A stretch of 64,000 bases of DNA from Burkholderiales bacterium (lineage in GTDB: Bacteria; Pseudomonadota; Gammaproteobacteria; Burkholderiales; Burkholderiaceae_D): contig JACQDX010000010.1 of NCBI GenBank assembly GCA_016200895.1, positions 1-64,000 of the forward strand, written 5' to 3'. Position numbers and translations under genes: made by a program. The notes beneath the pieces were generated by a model. It was not told where the DNA came from and did not search any database. It saw only the letters and a list, made by a program, of their open reading frames with translations. Position 1 is the first letter of the stretch, and every line of letters starts with the position of its first letter. This document shows, one piece after another, positions 38,875-48,397 of this stretch.

Positions 38875-39324
38875 ATGAACACATTCAATAAAATCATGAT
38901 GGCTTTGGCTGCATCTGCTTTGGCAATATCAGCCCAGGCACAAGTCACTGTCAGTGAAGCCTGGGTACGCGCTACTGTTAGTCAGCAAAAAGCTACGGGC
39001 GCTTTCATGCAAATCAAATCCGTCAAGGACGCGCGCTTGCTGGAAGTGCGTTCGCCAGTGGCGGGTGTTGCTGAAATCCATAAAATGGAAATGGCCGACA
39101 ATATGATGAAGATGCGTGCAGTCGATGGCGTGGACCTGCCAGCTGGCAAGATGGTAGAACTTAAACCCGGTGCTTACCACGTCATGCTGCTGGATTTGAA
39201 AGCTCAGGTCAAAGAAGGCGATGTGGTGCCGGTGACACTGGTGGTAGAAGGTAAGGACAAAAAGCGCGAAACCATACAGGTCAAAGCGATAGTCAAACCC
39301 TTGAACCAGGCAACGCAGCAATGA
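38875..39324 (+). CDS. PCuAC-type periplasmic copper chaperone
   Basis: Chaperone of 149 residues with a signal peptide (cleavage after AQA, near residue 22). The copper(I) motif H-M-x10-M-x-M...H-x-M is present as EIHKMEMADNMMKMRAV (about 63-79) and GAYHVMLLDL (about 100-109). By family it binds Cu(I) and passes it to SCO or cytochrome oxidase. AAGGAAAA precedes the ATG. Its stop overlaps the start of the next small gene by four bases. Confidence 0.92.
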   Translation: MNTFNKIMMALAASALAISAQAQVTVSEAWVRATVSQQKATGAFMQIKSVKDARLLEVRSPVAGVAEIHKMEMADNMMKMRAVDGVDLPAGKMVELKPGAYHVMLLDLKAQVKEGDVVPVTLVVEGKDKKRETIQVKAIVKPLNQATQQ

Positions 39325-39536
39325 GCGGGCGATATGATAAAACCAAAAGAAGTGGATTTGGTAGTCTCATGAAGCTGTTGCAGTGCTTCAATATCGCAGC
39401 GATTTGTGCACTGGCGGTGTGGCATGCCTATGCATTTTATCTGCATCAGGCAATGTCACGTGAAGCCAGGCCAGCAGTGATTGAATTTCAATTCCTGCCC
39501 GCTCATCAACAAAATACCCTGAGGATAATCACATGA
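39321..39536 (+). CDS. small single-helix membrane protein in the copper operon
   Basis: Frame of 71 residues joined to its neighbours by ATGA overlaps at both ends (39321-39324 and 39533-39536), strong evidence that it is translated. A basic N-terminus is followed by a helix (LLQCFNIAAICALAVWHAYA, about 19-38) and a periplasmic tail. I recognise no family. An internal ATG at codon 17 is an alternative start. A role in membrane anchoring of the copper chaperones is only a guess. Confidence 0.65.
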   Translation: MSGRYDKTKRSGFGSLMKLLQCFNIAAICALAVWHAYAFYLHQAMSREARPAVIEFQFLPAHQQNTLRIIT

Positions 39537-40063
39537 AAAAACTATTGTTCATCAGCCTCTTCGCCGCCGGTAATATGCTGGCGCATGCTGCCCAAGCTCA
39601 TGTCACGCTGGATCAGGCCACTGCAAATGCGGGTGCTTACCATAAGCTGACATTTAAAATTGGCCATGGTTGCGAGGGCAGTGCAACTACTGCAGTAAAG
39701 GTGAGCATCCCTGAACACGTCAGTGGTGCCAAACCGATGCCTAAAGCGGGCTGGAAAATCGATACCAGCATACAGCCACTCAGTCAGCCATATAACTCGC
39801 ATGGCAAAACCATCAGCCAGGATGTGCGTGAAGTGAGCTGGACTGGTGGCCCTTTGCCAGACGCTTATTACGATGAGTTTTCGATACAGGTGAAATTGCC
39901 AGAGAAAGCGGGCAAGGTTTACTTCAAGGTGACGCAGTTGTGTGAACAAGGCAGGATGGACTGGGTGGAAATCCCTGCAGATGGCCAGACTGCCAAGGGC
40001 TTGAAAGCACCAGCGCCAGTGTTGGATGTGTTGGAAAAAACAGAAGCAGCGCATCACCATTAA
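39533..40063 (+). CDS. YcnI/DUF1775 family periplasmic copper-binding protein
   Basis: Protein of 176 residues whose signal peptide (cut after AQA, residue 22) leaves His23 as the mature N-terminus in HVTLDQ. That matches the mono-histidine copper brace known from B. subtilis YcnI. GWKIDTSIQPL and REVSWTGGPLPDAYYDEF carry conserved core residues, including a Trp near the metal site. It ends in three histidines, which may add metal affinity. It is the last gene of the operon, closed by a terminator. Confidence 0.9.
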   Translation: MKKLLFISLFAAGNMLAHAAQAHVTLDQATANAGAYHKLTFKIGHGCEGSATTAVKVSIPEHVSGAKPMPKAGWKIDTSIQPLSQPYNSHGKTISQDVREVSWTGGPLPDAYYDEFSIQVKLPEKAGKVYFKVTQLCEQGRMDWVEIPADGQTAKGLKAPAPVLDVLEKTEAAHHH

Positions 40064-40080
40064 GTTTTTTTGTGCGCTAA

Positions 40081-40119
40081 AAAATCCCCAATCGTGAAAT
40101 CACTATTGGGGATTTTTTT
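40081..40119 (+). terminator. terminator of the copper operon
   Basis: AAAATCCCCAAT (40081-40092) and ATTGGGGATTTT (40105-40116) with a T-run. It may also act for the convergent ohr gene, since the A-run mirrors the T-run. Confidence 0.92.
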
Positions 40120-40169
40120 CTTATTCAATTGCTGGTGCCTGATTTGTCAGGCGAGTCTGGCACCTGAAT

Positions 40170-40589
40170 TTACAAGATATTCAAAGTCACTTCAATATTG
40201 CCGCGGGTAGCGTTGGAATATGGGCAAACTTCATGTGCCTTGTGTACCAGCGCTTCTGCTTCGGCACGGTCCATGCCTGGCAGGCTGACGTTCAAGGTAA
40301 CAGCCAGACCAAAGCCGCCTTTGCCATTTGGGCCTATGCCAACCAGGCCATTGATGGACACGTCAGCGGGCAGGGCGATCTTGCCAGCAGCGGCAACAAA
40401 TTTCATCGCGCCGATAAAGCAGGCGGAATAACCAGCAGCAAACAATTGCTCAGGGTTGGTGCCTTCTCCACCTGCGCCACCGAGTTCTTTTGGTGTTGTC
40501 AGTTTGACGGAAAGTTGATTGTCGCTGGAAACGGCGCGGCCATCACGACCGCCAGTTGCTGTTGCATTTGCTGTGTAAAGTACTTGCAT
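40170..40589 (-). CDS. ohr: organic hydroperoxide resistance protein (Ohr peroxidase)
   Basis: Thiol peroxidase of 139 residues that reduces organic hydroperoxides with lipoyl-protein electrons. Both catalytic cysteines are present: Cys57 in [10 protein letters not shown] and Cys122 in [10 protein letters not shown]. The N-terminus ([17 protein letters not shown]) and C-terminus (NIEVTLNIL) are typical. AGGAG precedes the ATG. The gene lies downstream of its repressor on the same strand, with two operator-like palindromes upstream. Confidence 0.96.
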   Translation of the reverse strand: MQVLYTANATATGGRDGRAVSSDNQLSVKLTTPKELGGAGGEGTNPEQLFAAGYSACFIGAMKFVAAAGKIALPADVSINGLVGIGPNGKGGFGLAVTLNVSLPGMDRAEAEALVHKAHEVCPYSNATRGNIEVTLNIL

Positions 40590-40659
40590 GATGAACTCCT
40601 GATTTAAATTTACTGGTTTATTAAGTTCGACTGCTGAGTCGATGGATGAACTATAGCGA

Positions 40660-40688
40660 ACAATTTAATTGTGTGCAATCTAAATTGC
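40660..40688. promoter_or_regulatory. two OhrR operator-like palindromes
   Basis: ACAATTTAATTGT (40660-40672) is a perfect palindrome around a central T. GCAATCTAAATTGC (40675-40688) is a near-palindrome two bases further on. They stand 70-100 bases upstream of ohr and resemble the AATT-rich operators of OhrR repressors. Confidence 0.7.
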
Positions 40689-40799
40689 GATTGTCTTTTT
40701 CTATCGTCGCGATAGCATCAGTCACCCAGATTAGTGCAAACGATGAGAAATGTTAAGTATTTGGTAATTTATGGAGTTGTTAGCTCAAGAATTACTAAT

Positions 40800-41252
40800 T
40801 CAAGGATTTAATAATTCATTGCGCAAATCACTGAGCTTGCTGCGCAATTCCATCAGGGTTTCCTTGCTTTGCCCACTGGCACAAAGGATTTTTTGCGGGA
40901 TGTCGAGGGCGGCGTTTCGCAAATCCCTGCCTGCTGGTGTCAGGGTGATCCTGACCTGGCGCTCGTCGGTCTCATCTCGGTGACGTTGCAGCATGCCATT
41001 GGCTTCCAGGCGTTTCAGCAAGGGGGTCAGGGTGCCTGAATCAAGGAACAGGGCATGGCCTATGTCTTTCACCAGCACATCATCCTGTTCCCACAAGACC
41101 AGCATGACCAGGTATTGCGGGTAAGTCAGGCCCAGGGCTTCAAGCATGGGCTTGTAAGCCTTGGTCAGGGCCAGTGAGGATGAATACAGGGCAAAGCAGA
41201 ATTGATTTTCCAGTGCAAGCATGTTGACGGGGGTTTCTGCGGGTGTTTTCAT
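40800..41252 (-). CDS. ohrR: MarR-family organic-hydroperoxide-sensing repressor OhrR
   Basis: MarR-type regulator of 150 residues. The sensing cysteine is Cys19 in [12 protein letters not shown], where OhrR proteins keep it. The winged helix includes [20 protein letters not shown], the recognition segment [20 protein letters not shown] and the wing [14 protein letters not shown]. Two further cysteines are absent from the usual positions except Cys near 130 (KILCASGQ), which may resolve the oxidised form. I use the ATG at 41252; the longer frame has no family match. The ohr gene follows after a 210-base gap. Confidence 0.92.
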   Translation of the reverse strand: MKTPAETPVNMLALENQFCFALYSSSLALTKAYKPMLEALGLTYPQYLVMLVLWEQDDVLVKDIGHALFLDSGTLTPLLKRLEANGMLQRHRDETDERQVRITLTPAGRDLRNAALDIPQKILCASGQSKETLMELRSKLSDLRNELLNP

Positions 41253-41419
41253 TTTGGCACTCTGGCAAATTCGTAAATGGATGATATGCAGGCATGATAA
41301 ACAGTTTTTGCCAGCGCCGTGCTGAACTTGCTGACATGCAGGCGAACTCCACGAGTGGTGCAAGGTATAATGTCGCCCATTGCGCGTGCGCCGCCACGCC
41401 CCACTGTAAGAGGTAAACC

Positions 41420-42238
41420 GTGACTTTCATAGAAAAACTTGCCGCTGCCTGGACAGCCAATAATTCCCTGCTGTGCGTAGGCCTTGACCCTGATGTCAGC
41501 CGCTTCCCTGCTGAGCTGGTCGGCAAGCCAGATGCCATTTATACATTCTGCAAAACCGTGATTGATGCAACAGCAGACCTGGCTTGTTCCTTCAAACCAC
41601 AAATTGCTTACTTTGCCGCCCTGCGCGCAGAAGACCAGCTGGAAGAAATCTGCCGCTATATCAAGTCTGTTTACCCGCACATTCCGGTGATACTCGATGC
41701 CAAGCGTGGCGACATCGGTGCGACGGCTGAGCAATATGCGCGAGAAGCTTTCGAGCGTTATGACGCGGATGCAGTCACAGTCAATCCTTATATGGGTTTT
41801 GATTCCGTCGCACCTTACTTGGAATGGAAAGACCGTGGCGCCATCGTGCTGTGCCGTACTTCCAATGCGGGTGGCTCTGATCTGCAATTTCTTGATGTAG
41901 GTGGCAAGCCCCTGTACCAGCATGTGGCGCAACTGGTGGCGGACAAGTGGAATACCAATGGTCAATGTTCGCTGGTGGTCGGTGCTACCTTCCCTAAAGA
42001 GTTGGCGCAGGTGCGTGCAGTCGTAGGTGATATGCCCTTGCTGGTGCCGGGTATCGGTGCCCAGGGTGGTGACATAGCGGCGACTGTGCAGGCAGGTAAA
42101 ACAGCAGCAGGCACAGGCATGATGATTAATTCTTCACGCGCTATTTTATATGCCAAGCCCGCGGCTGGCGAAAGTGCTACTGATGCCGTTCGCCGTGTGG
42201 CGCTGGAAACACGTGACACTATCAACGCATACCGCTAA
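41420..42238 (+). CDS. pyrF: orotidine-5'-phosphate decarboxylase (long, type 2)
   Basis: Final enzyme of de novo UMP synthesis, 272 residues, of the longer bacterial type 2. The start is GTG with AAGAGGT upstream. The catalytic Lys/Asp cluster lies in [18 protein letters not shown] (about 91-108). [17 protein letters not shown] and [10 protein letters not shown] are phosphate and base-binding loops. It is monocistronic; a TATAAT at 41366-41371 may be its -10 element, though no good -35 is seen. Confidence 0.95.
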   Translation: MTFIEKLAAAWTANNSLLCVGLDPDVSRFPAELVGKPDAIYTFCKTVIDATADLACSFKPQIAYFAALRAEDQLEEICRYIKSVYPHIPVILDAKRGDIGATAEQYAREAFERYDADAVTVNPYMGFDSVAPYLEWKDRGAIVLCRTSNAGGSDLQFLDVGGKPLYQHVAQLVADKWNTNGQCSLVVGATFPKELAQVRAVVGDMPLLVPGIGAQGGDIAATVQAGKTAAGTGMMINSSRAILYAKPAAGESATDAVRRVALETRDTINAYR

Positions 42239-42248
42239 TAAATGATGC

Positions 42249-43013
42249 TCACCGGGGTGTAACGACATCCCGGTATTTCTTCAATATCGAATCGTAGTAA
42301 CCATTTTGCTTGAGCAGTCTCAAGACCTGATCCAGTTCATCCCTGAGTGATTCAAGATGTGCCTTCCTGGCAAAACCGAAGAAGGTTTCCTGTTCCTGAA
42401 TGACTGGGTAAAGAACTTTAAAGTCATTCAACAGGCCCATTTTTTTCATTTCATGAATCGCACCAAAGTGGTTGCTGATCAGTATGTCGAAACGGTTTGC
42501 CAGCGCCATGTTGATGGCATTGGTCTGATCGCTAGCCAGTTCGACGTTTAACAAGCCGCTCTTACTGAGCTCATCAAATTTACTGCCATAACTGATGCCC
42601 CTCACTGCACCAAACCTGTACTGCGACAGGCGGCTGAGGTCGCCATCAAAGCTGATATTGCTGTCATTTTTTGCCCACAGGCTGATGGTCAGTAGTAAAA
42701 CTGGTTCATTGGTGTAGGTGATGAATTTTTCCCGTTCTGGTGTTTTGAAAGCCGTAAAGATGCCATCGACTTCGCCACTTTTTACCATTTCCAGGCTGCG
42801 CCGCATGGGGTAAATATTGATGACGACCTGATGCCCCATCAAGCGGAAAGCTTCTTTAACGATATCGACGGCTAAGCCTTTGACTTCGCCTTGTTCTACA
42901 TACTCGTAGGGCGGGTAACTCAGGCTTGCCAGTTTGAAAGTAGCTGCAGTACTATCAGGAGTAAGCAGCAGGGCCAGCACGATTGCCAGCAGGGATAGAA
43001 AAATGGTGCGCAT
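42249..43013 (-). CDS. periplasmic solute-binding protein (amino-acid-type, SBP_bac_3)
   Basis: Exported protein of 254 residues (signal LLAIVLALLLTPDSTAA). The bilobed SBP family 3 domain starts LASLSYPPYEYVEQGEVKGL and includes MRRSLEMVKSGEVDGIFTAF and ANRFDILISN. No permease or ATPase gene is beside it. Orphan members of this type often sense or scavenge polar amino acids, or modulate signalling. The ATG at 43013 has GAGGC upstream; an earlier start lies inside a palindromic repeat region and is less likely. It is convergent with pyrF, 10 bases apart. Confidence 0.83.
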   Translation of the reverse strand: MRTIFLSLLAIVLALLLTPDSTAATFKLASLSYPPYEYVEQGEVKGLAVDIVKEAFRLMGHQVVINIYPMRRSLEMVKSGEVDGIFTAFKTPEREKFITYTNEPVLLLTISLWAKNDSNISFDGDLSRLSQYRFGAVRGISYGSKFDELSKSGLLNVELASDQTNAINMALANRFDILISNHFGAIHEMKKMGLLNDFKVLYPVIQEQETFFGFARKAHLESLRDELDQVLRLLKQNGYYDSILKKYRDVVTPR

Positions 43014-43050
43014 CTTGTTGCCTCTTTCAGATGCCACACTCATCAGGTGT

Positions 43051-43145
43051 GCTTGCACAAAACCGCCCCAACTGCGTTGTAACTCCTAGCCGTACTAAAG
43101 TACTGTCTTCGTCGTTACACCTTGTTGGGACAATTTTGTGCAAGC
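43051..43145. repeat. palindromic intergenic element, type C, copy 1
   Basis: Arms GCTTGCACAAAA (43051-43062) and TTTTGTGCAAGC (43134-43145) are perfect. The interior CCGCCCCAACTGCGTT, CTCCTAGCCGTACTAAAGTA and CTGTCTTCGTCG blocks recur in the element at 60530. It lies upstream of the solute-binding protein gene. Confidence 0.92.
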
Positions 43146-43253
43146 CCAAACATGCGCTGAAATTTCAGAGACAATGCATCTACTCGGAAGAAGTAAACTC
43201 ATTGCCTGCAGCAAAGTCAATTCATTGTGTCGCTTGATGATGTGCGATCTGCA

Positions 43254-44333
43254 TTAAAAACTGTGACGTATACCCACATGCAGGGCACTGTCACCGGAAC
43301 CGGCTTCAATGGCGCTGCCTACTGTGTAGCCAGCACCATTCTTGTTGTCTATCTTTGCATATGCTGCGTACAGATCCGTTCGCTTGGACAGTGAATAGAT
43401 ATAAGCCACAGCCAACTGGCTGGCGTCCTGGTTTTTCACGGTCTTGTCGTCTTTGCGGATGTAAGAAGCCAATACCTTGCTGCTGCCAAATGGCACCGTC
43501 ACACCCAGCAGAAAATCGTTGGAATCCGTGGATGCCGTTGGTGCAATCAGGCTGCCAAAAGGATTGGCTGTATTGCGCAGAGGTGAGCTGTTCAGGCCCT
43601 TGTTGACGCCATAAGCAAGGTGGGCTTTGGCTACACCAAAGTCATAGGTGGCAGCCAGCAAAGTGGTTTTGCCGTCGTCGCTATTTTTCAGTATGGCCGT
43701 GTCATTGTTACGGTTGTGGTAGCCCAGGCGTATTGCAAACGGGCCAGAAGTGTAGGCAACCGCAGCGCCGATTTGACGACCGGCAGAATTGTCACCTGCA
43801 GTTTCACCAAAACCGTAAGCCACCTCACCAGTCAGGCCATCAAAGGAAGGCGTGACGTATTTCAGGGTGTTGTCCATGCGGCTGGAACCAGCGCCAGAGT
43901 TAGGCATGATATTGGCTGCGTCCCCTGCAAAACCGGTAACGAAAGGATCAGCAAAAGCCAGTGTCAAATATTCTGGTGTGTACTGACGGCCAGCAGTCAG
44001 CGTACCAAAATCGCCCTTGACACCGACATAGGCCTGGCGTCCAAACATCAGGCCACCCTGGCCCGATGAGCCCGTGTCCACATTGATGCCGCTTTCCAGC
44101 AAGAAGAATGCAGACAGACCGCTACCCAGATCTTCAGTGCCTTTAAATCCCAGACGCGATCCAGAACCTATGCCACTGGTCAGCTTGCTGACCGAGCCAG
44201 CACTGCCGCCTCTTTCTAAGGCGATACCCGTATCGACGATGCCGTAAATGGTGACAGAGGATTGTGCCGATGCAGAACCGGCAAAAGTGCCGATAGCGCC
44301 AAGTACAGCTAAAGCAAGGAAAGTCTTTTTCAT
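43254..44333 (-). CDS. Gram-negative trimeric porin (Burkholderiales OmpC-like)
   Basis: Outer-membrane general porin of 359 residues. The signal peptide MKKTFLALAVLGAIGTFAGS ends at ASA, and SSVTIYGIVDTGIALE is the first strand, as in porin_4 proteins. GSRLGFKGTEDLGSGLSAFF and LMFGRQAYVGVKGDFGTLTA are conserved. The protein ends in a C-terminal Phe (GIRHSF), the outer-membrane assembly signal. GAGAGAA precedes the ATG. The upstream region carries an ATCGAT motif also found before the regulator at 56654, so it may provide the entry route for the neighbouring transport system. Confidence 0.92.
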   Translation of the reverse strand: MKKTFLALAVLGAIGTFAGSASAQSSVTIYGIVDTGIALERGGSAGSVSKLTSGIGSGSRLGFKGTEDLGSGLSAFFLLESGINVDTGSSGQGGLMFGRQAYVGVKGDFGTLTAGRQYTPEYLTLAFADPFVTGFAGDAANIMPNSGAGSSRMDNTLKYVTPSFDGLTGEVAYGFGETAGDNSAGRQIGAAVAYTSGPFAIRLGYHNRNNDTAILKNSDDGKTTLLAATYDFGVAKAHLAYGVNKGLNSSPLRNTANPFGSLIAPTASTDSNDFLLGVTVPFGSSKVLASYIRKDDKTVKNQDASQLAVAYIYSLSKRTDLYAAYAKIDNKNGAGYTVGSAIEAGSGDSALHVGIRHSF

Positions 44334-44546
44334 GTGGTTCTCTCAAAAATAGTAAGGAAACGATAGCGCTGTTAAAAGAATCGCCTTTGCTAAGTAGCTT
44401 CACCGTATAGCTTCACAGCATGCATTAATGAGCTGTGCATTCACGTTGTCTGGTGCGAGCGATAAGGGCGATTCCCGACCGGCTTTGTTTTGATTGCAGT
44501 CGGTAATTTATTATCGATGAAAAATAAGATGTTTACATATAACTTA

Positions 44547-44573
44547 ATTATAAATCGTTGATAAAAAATCGAT
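44547..44573 (-). promoter_or_regulatory. porin promoter with regulator-like site
   Basis: On the minus strand a TATAAT (44552-44547) is preceded directly by ATCGATTTTTTATCAACGAT (44573-44554). The first 13 bases of the latter are identical to bases 56541-56553 upstream of the MarR-type gene. A further TTATCGATGA lies at 44511-44520. The placement next to the -10 suits a repressor or activator site. Confidence 0.55.
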
Positions 44574-44660
44574 GATGCGTTGTTAAAAAGTTGAAATTGC
44601 GTAAGGAGAAATATTTGTGATGTGGATTTTTGCCCGAAAATTTTCAGGCTTATGTTTAAA

Positions 44661-44697
44661 AAATAGCCAGTGACGGCATGTCACTGGCTATTTTCTC
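44661..44697 (-). terminator. terminator of the 5-oxoprolinase gene
   Basis: A perfect 14-bp stem, AAATAGCCAGTGAC with GTCACTGGCTATTT, closes a 5-base GGCAT loop, with a T-run in the minus direction (A-run at 44658-44663). It stands 60 bases past the stop. Confidence 0.93.
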
Positions 44698-44755
44698 TTA
44701 GCCCATGTTTTCGCCGTACCTGCAGGAATGAGGAATGATATAAATCATATAAAAA

Positions 44756-47700
44756 TCAGGCCTTGCCATAACCGCCACCACCCGGCGTTTCAATGACAAA
44801 GATATCACCAGGCTGCATCTCGGTGCTGGCAACAAAACCCAACTCCTCAGTCTTGCCATCATTCCTGATGACATAGTTTTTACCGCAGGCACCAGCGGCA
44901 CCTCCGGCGGCACCAAAGGGCGCATACACGCGGTTATTCGAGAGTATCGAAGCTGTCATGTTTTCCAGGAAGCGTATCTTGCGCACGCCACCATTACCGC
45001 CATGCCAGCGGCCTGCACCGCCTGAATCTGGCTTGATTTCATAGCTTTCCAGTCTGACGGGGTAACGCCATTCCAGAATCTCTGGATCAGTCAGACGCGA
45101 ATTCGTCATATGCGTTTGCACCACGTCGGTACCGTTGAAACCTTCGCCCGCACCAGAGCCGCCAGAGATGGTTTCATAGTATTGATAGTCATCGTTACCA
45201 AAGGTGAAGTTATTCATGGTGCCAGGGGAAGACGCCACCACACCCAGCGCGCCATACAGCGCATTGGTAATGCAACTCGAGGTTTCCACATTGCCGGATA
45301 CCACGGCCGCCGGGTAGCGCGGATTGAGCATCGAGCCTTCAGGGATGATGACCTTCAATGGCTTGAGGCAACCGGCATTGAGCGGGATGTCATCATCGAT
45401 CAAGGTCCTGAATACATACAACACGGCCGCCATGCAAATCGCACTCGGTGCATTGAAATTATTATTCAGTTGCGGTGATGTACCGGTGAAATCGACTTCT
45501 GCAGAACGTGATGCATGGTCTACGCGAATGGCAACCTTGATGATGGCACCGTTGTCGAGCTTGTATTCATAGCTGCTGTCTTGTAAAGCCGTGATGACGC
45601 GCCTTACCGCTTCTTCGGCATTGTCTTGCACATGGCCCATATAGGCTTGTACGACATCCAGGCCATAGTGCTGCACCATCTTCAGCAATTCATCGACACC
45701 TTTCTGGTTGGCGGCAATCTGCGCCTGGAAGTCAGCCAGGTTTTGATGGATATTGCGGCAAGGGTATTTGCCGGAAGAGAGCAGGGCGATAGTTTCTTTT
45801 TCCAGCAACTTGCCCGCGCTGACCAGTTTGAAATTATTGATCAGCACGCCTTCTTCTTCTACTACAGTGCTGTCTGCAGGCATGGAACCAGGTGTGATGC
45901 CGCCTATGTCAGCATGGTGGCCGCGTGAACCTACATAGAACAACACCTCGGTTCCTTCTGCATTAAAGGCAGGCGTAATCACCGTTACGTCAGGCAGGTG
46001 TGTGCCGCCGTTATACGGGTCATTGAGCATATACACGTCACCCGGCTGCATGCTGCCTGCATTGGCGCGGATGATGGTCTTGATACTGTCGCCCATGGAA
46101 CCCAGATGCACAGGAATATGCGGTGCATTCGCAATCAGGTTACCTTCCGCATCAAACAGGGCGCAAGAGAAATCCAGGCGCTCCTTGATGTTGACCGAGA
46201 AAGCAGTATTTTGCAGGCGCAAGCCCATTTGCTCGGCGATGCTCATGAACAGGTTGTTAAATACTTCCAGCATCACAGGGTCAGCTTTGGTGCCTATGGC
46301 CTGGCGCTTAGGGCGAGCTTCCAGGCGGGTGAATACAAGGTGATCCAGTGCCGTGACTTCTGCCCCCCAGCCCGGTTCTATGATGTTAGTGGCATTTTTT
46401 TCTGCAATGATGGCCGGACCCTTGATCTTGTCACCAGGGCGCATATCGTCACGGTCGTACAAGCCTGTGTCATGCCATTGCCCGCCTGAGAACAGCTGGA
46501 CAATTTCTACAGGCTGCAATGCCTGATTATTTTCTCTTGGCGGCTGGTAGTCTGGGCTTTCATTACCTTCACCAGAATGTCCTATGGCTTCGACAGAGAT
46601 CGCTTCTATAACGAGCTGCTTGTTGGACATCAGGAATGAATAACGTTTTTTGTAGGCAGATTCAAATTGATAAATCATGCTGGCAATATCCTGCATGGCC
46701 ACCACGATGACAGAGTCAGTACCTTCATAACGCAAGTGCACGCGTTGTTTTACGCTCAGATTTTCAGACACTACACCCTGGCTCAGCAAATCATTGCTGG
46801 CTGCATCGGACAAGCGTGCCAGTTCTTTTTCCAGCGCGGGTATTGAGGTAGGTGCCAGTGGTAATTCCATCGCAAGTTCGCGCATGGCAGTCTGGTCTGC
46901 CAGGCCCATGCCATAAGCAGACAAGACACCTGAGAATGGATGGGCAAATACCTTGGTCATACCCAAGGCATCTGCCACCAGGCAGGCATGCTGACCGCCT
47001 GCGCCACCAAAGGTGGTCAGGGTATAGTCAGTCACATCATGGCCGCGCTGTACCGAGATGAATTTAATGGCATTGGCCATATTGCCGACCGCAATTTCAA
47101 TAAAGCCTTCGGCTACTTCTTCCGGTGACTTGCGTATGCCTGTGGCTTTTTCTATTTCTGCTGCCATGGCAGTGAATTTTTCCACAACGGCATCCCTATC
47201 CAGTGACATGTCAGCTTTGGGGCCAAACACTTTGGGGAAGTAAGTTGGCTGGATTTTACCCAGCATGACATTGCAATCAGTCACTGCCAATTGACCACCG
47301 CGCCTGTAACTGGTGGGGCCAGGATTGGCACCTGCACTGTCAGGGCCGACACGATAACGGGTACCGTCAAAATGCAGGATGGAACCGCCGCCAGCAGCAA
47401 CGGTATGTATGCTCATCATCGGCGCGCGCATCCTGACACCGGCAACCTGGGTTTCAAATTCGCGCTCGAACTCGCCTGCGTAATGGGATACGTCAGTCGA
47501 TGTGCCACCCATGTCAAAGCCAATGATCTTGTCAAAGCCCGCAGTCTGGGCGGTACGTACCATGCCGACGATGCCGCCCGCAGGGCCAGATAATATGGAA
47601 TCCTTGCCCTGGAAGCGGTGGGCGTCTGTCAAGCCGCCATTACTCTGCATGAAGAACAGACGCACGCCATCCATCTTGCTGGCAACCTGGTCAACATAGC

Positions 47701-48397
47701 GCCGCAGGATAGGGGACAGATAGGCATCCACTACGGTCGTGTCACCACGCGAGATCAGCTTCATCATGGGGCTGACCTGGTTGGAAATCGAAATTTGCGT
47801 AAAGCCAGCTTCAGCAGCCAGTTTGCCTATGATGTCTTCATGCTGGGTATGTCTGTAGCCATGCATGAGCACGATGGCAAGGGAGCGGTAGCCATCTGTA
47901 TATAAGGCAGCCAAGTCTTTCTTGACCGCTTCTTCATCCAGGGCTTGCAAGACATTGCCATGTGCATCTATGCGTTCATCGACTTCCACGACTTTTTCAT
48001 ACAAGAGTTCTGGCAAGACGATATGCCGGTCAAACAGGCGAGGGCGGTTTTGATAAGCGATGCGCAGGGCATCGCGAAAACCTTTGGTGATAACGAGCGC
48101 AGTCGGGTCACCCTTGCGTTCCAGCAGGGCATTGGTGGCAACGGTGGTGCCCATTTTTACTGCAGACACAAGTTCAGGTGAGATATTCTGGTCTGCTGTC
48201 AAACCCAGCAGACCTTGTATGCCTGCAACGGCTGCATCTTTATATTGTTCAGGATTTTCTGACAGTAGTTTATGGGTCAGTAATTTTCCATCCGGGCGGC
48301 GCGCCACGATATCGGTAAACGTACCACCTCTATCTATCCAGAATTGCCAGCGTTGATCTTCAACGAAGTCATTGTGTGCCTGTTTCTGTTCGTTCAT
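44756..48397 (-). CDS. 5-oxoprolinase (ATP-hydrolysing) / HyuA-HyuB fusion
   Basis: Protein of 1213 residues joining both hydantoinase halves, as in eukaryotic and bacterial OPLAH. It begins WQFWIDRGGTFTDIVARRPD (about residue 16), the HyuA N-terminal motif. The HyuA ATPase-like core includes SGPAGGIVGMVRTA and IGFDMGGTSTDVSHY (about 300-340). The HyuB half runs from about 690 to the end and includes RGHHADIGGITPGSMPADST. The enzyme opens 5-oxo-L-proline to glutamate with ATP; a hydantoin substrate is the alternative. AAGGTGG precedes the ATG at 48397. It is divergent from a TRAP receptor and Liv-type importer genes. Confidence 0.92.
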   Translation of the reverse strand: MNEQKQAHNDFVEDQRWQFWIDRGGTFTDIVARRPDGKLLTHKLLSENPEQYKDAAVAGIQGLLGLTADQNISPELVSAVKMGTTVATNALLERKGDPTALVITKGFRDALRIAYQNRPRLFDRHIVLPELLYEKVVEVDERIDAHGNVLQALDEEAVKKDLAALYTDGYRSLAIVLMHGYRHTQHEDIIGKLAAEAGFTQISISNQVSPMMKLISRGDTTVVDAYLSPILRRYVDQVASKMDGVRLFFMQSNGGLTDAHRFQGKDSILSGPAGGIVGMVRTAQTAGFDKIIGFDMGGTSTDVSHYAGEFEREFETQVAGVRMRAPMMSIHTVAAGGGSILHFDGTRYRVGPDSAGANPGPTSYRRGGQLAVTDCNVMLGKIQPTYFPKVFGPKADMSLDRDAVVEKFTAMAAEIEKATGIRKSPEEVAEGFIEIAVGNMANAIKFISVQRGHDVTDYTLTTFGGAGGQHACLVADALGMTKVFAHPFSGVLSAYGMGLADQTAMRELAMELPLAPTSIPALEKELARLSDAASNDLLSQGVVSENLSVKQRVHLRYEGTDSVIVVAMQDIASMIYQFESAYKKRYSFLMSNKQLVIEAISVEAIGHSGEGNESPDYQPPRENNQALQPVEIVQLFSGGQWHDTGLYDRDDMRPGDKIKGPAIIAEKNATNIIEPGWGAEVTALDHLVFTRLEARPKRQAIGTKADPVMLEVFNNLFMSIAEQMGLRLQNTAFSVNIKERLDFSCALFDAEGNLIANAPHIPVHLGSMGDSIKTIIRANAGSMQPGDVYMLNDPYNGGTHLPDVTVITPAFNAEGTEVLFYVGSRGHHADIGGITPGSMPADSTVVEEEGVLINNFKLVSAGKLLEKETIALLSSGKYPCRNIHQNLADFQAQIAANQKGVDELLKMVQHYGLDVVQAYMGHVQDNAEEAVRRVITALQDSSYEYKLDNGAIIKVAIRVDHASRSAEVDFTGTSPQLNNNFNAPSAICMAAVLYVFRTLIDDDIPLNAGCLKPLKVIIPEGSMLNPRYPAAVVSGNVETSSCITNALYGALGVVASSPGTMNNFTFGNDDYQYYETISGGSGAGEGFNGTDVVQTHMTNSRLTDPEILEWRYPVRLESYEIKPDSGGAGRWHGGNGGVRKIRFLENMTASILSNNRVYAPFGAAGGAAGACGKNYVIRNDGKTEELGFVASTEMQPGDIFVIETPGGGGYGKA

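Noticed and set aside
45110-48356. Many plus-strand open frames opposite the 5-oxoprolinase gene
   Set aside because: They are complementary-strand shadows of a well-recognised 1213-residue protein.
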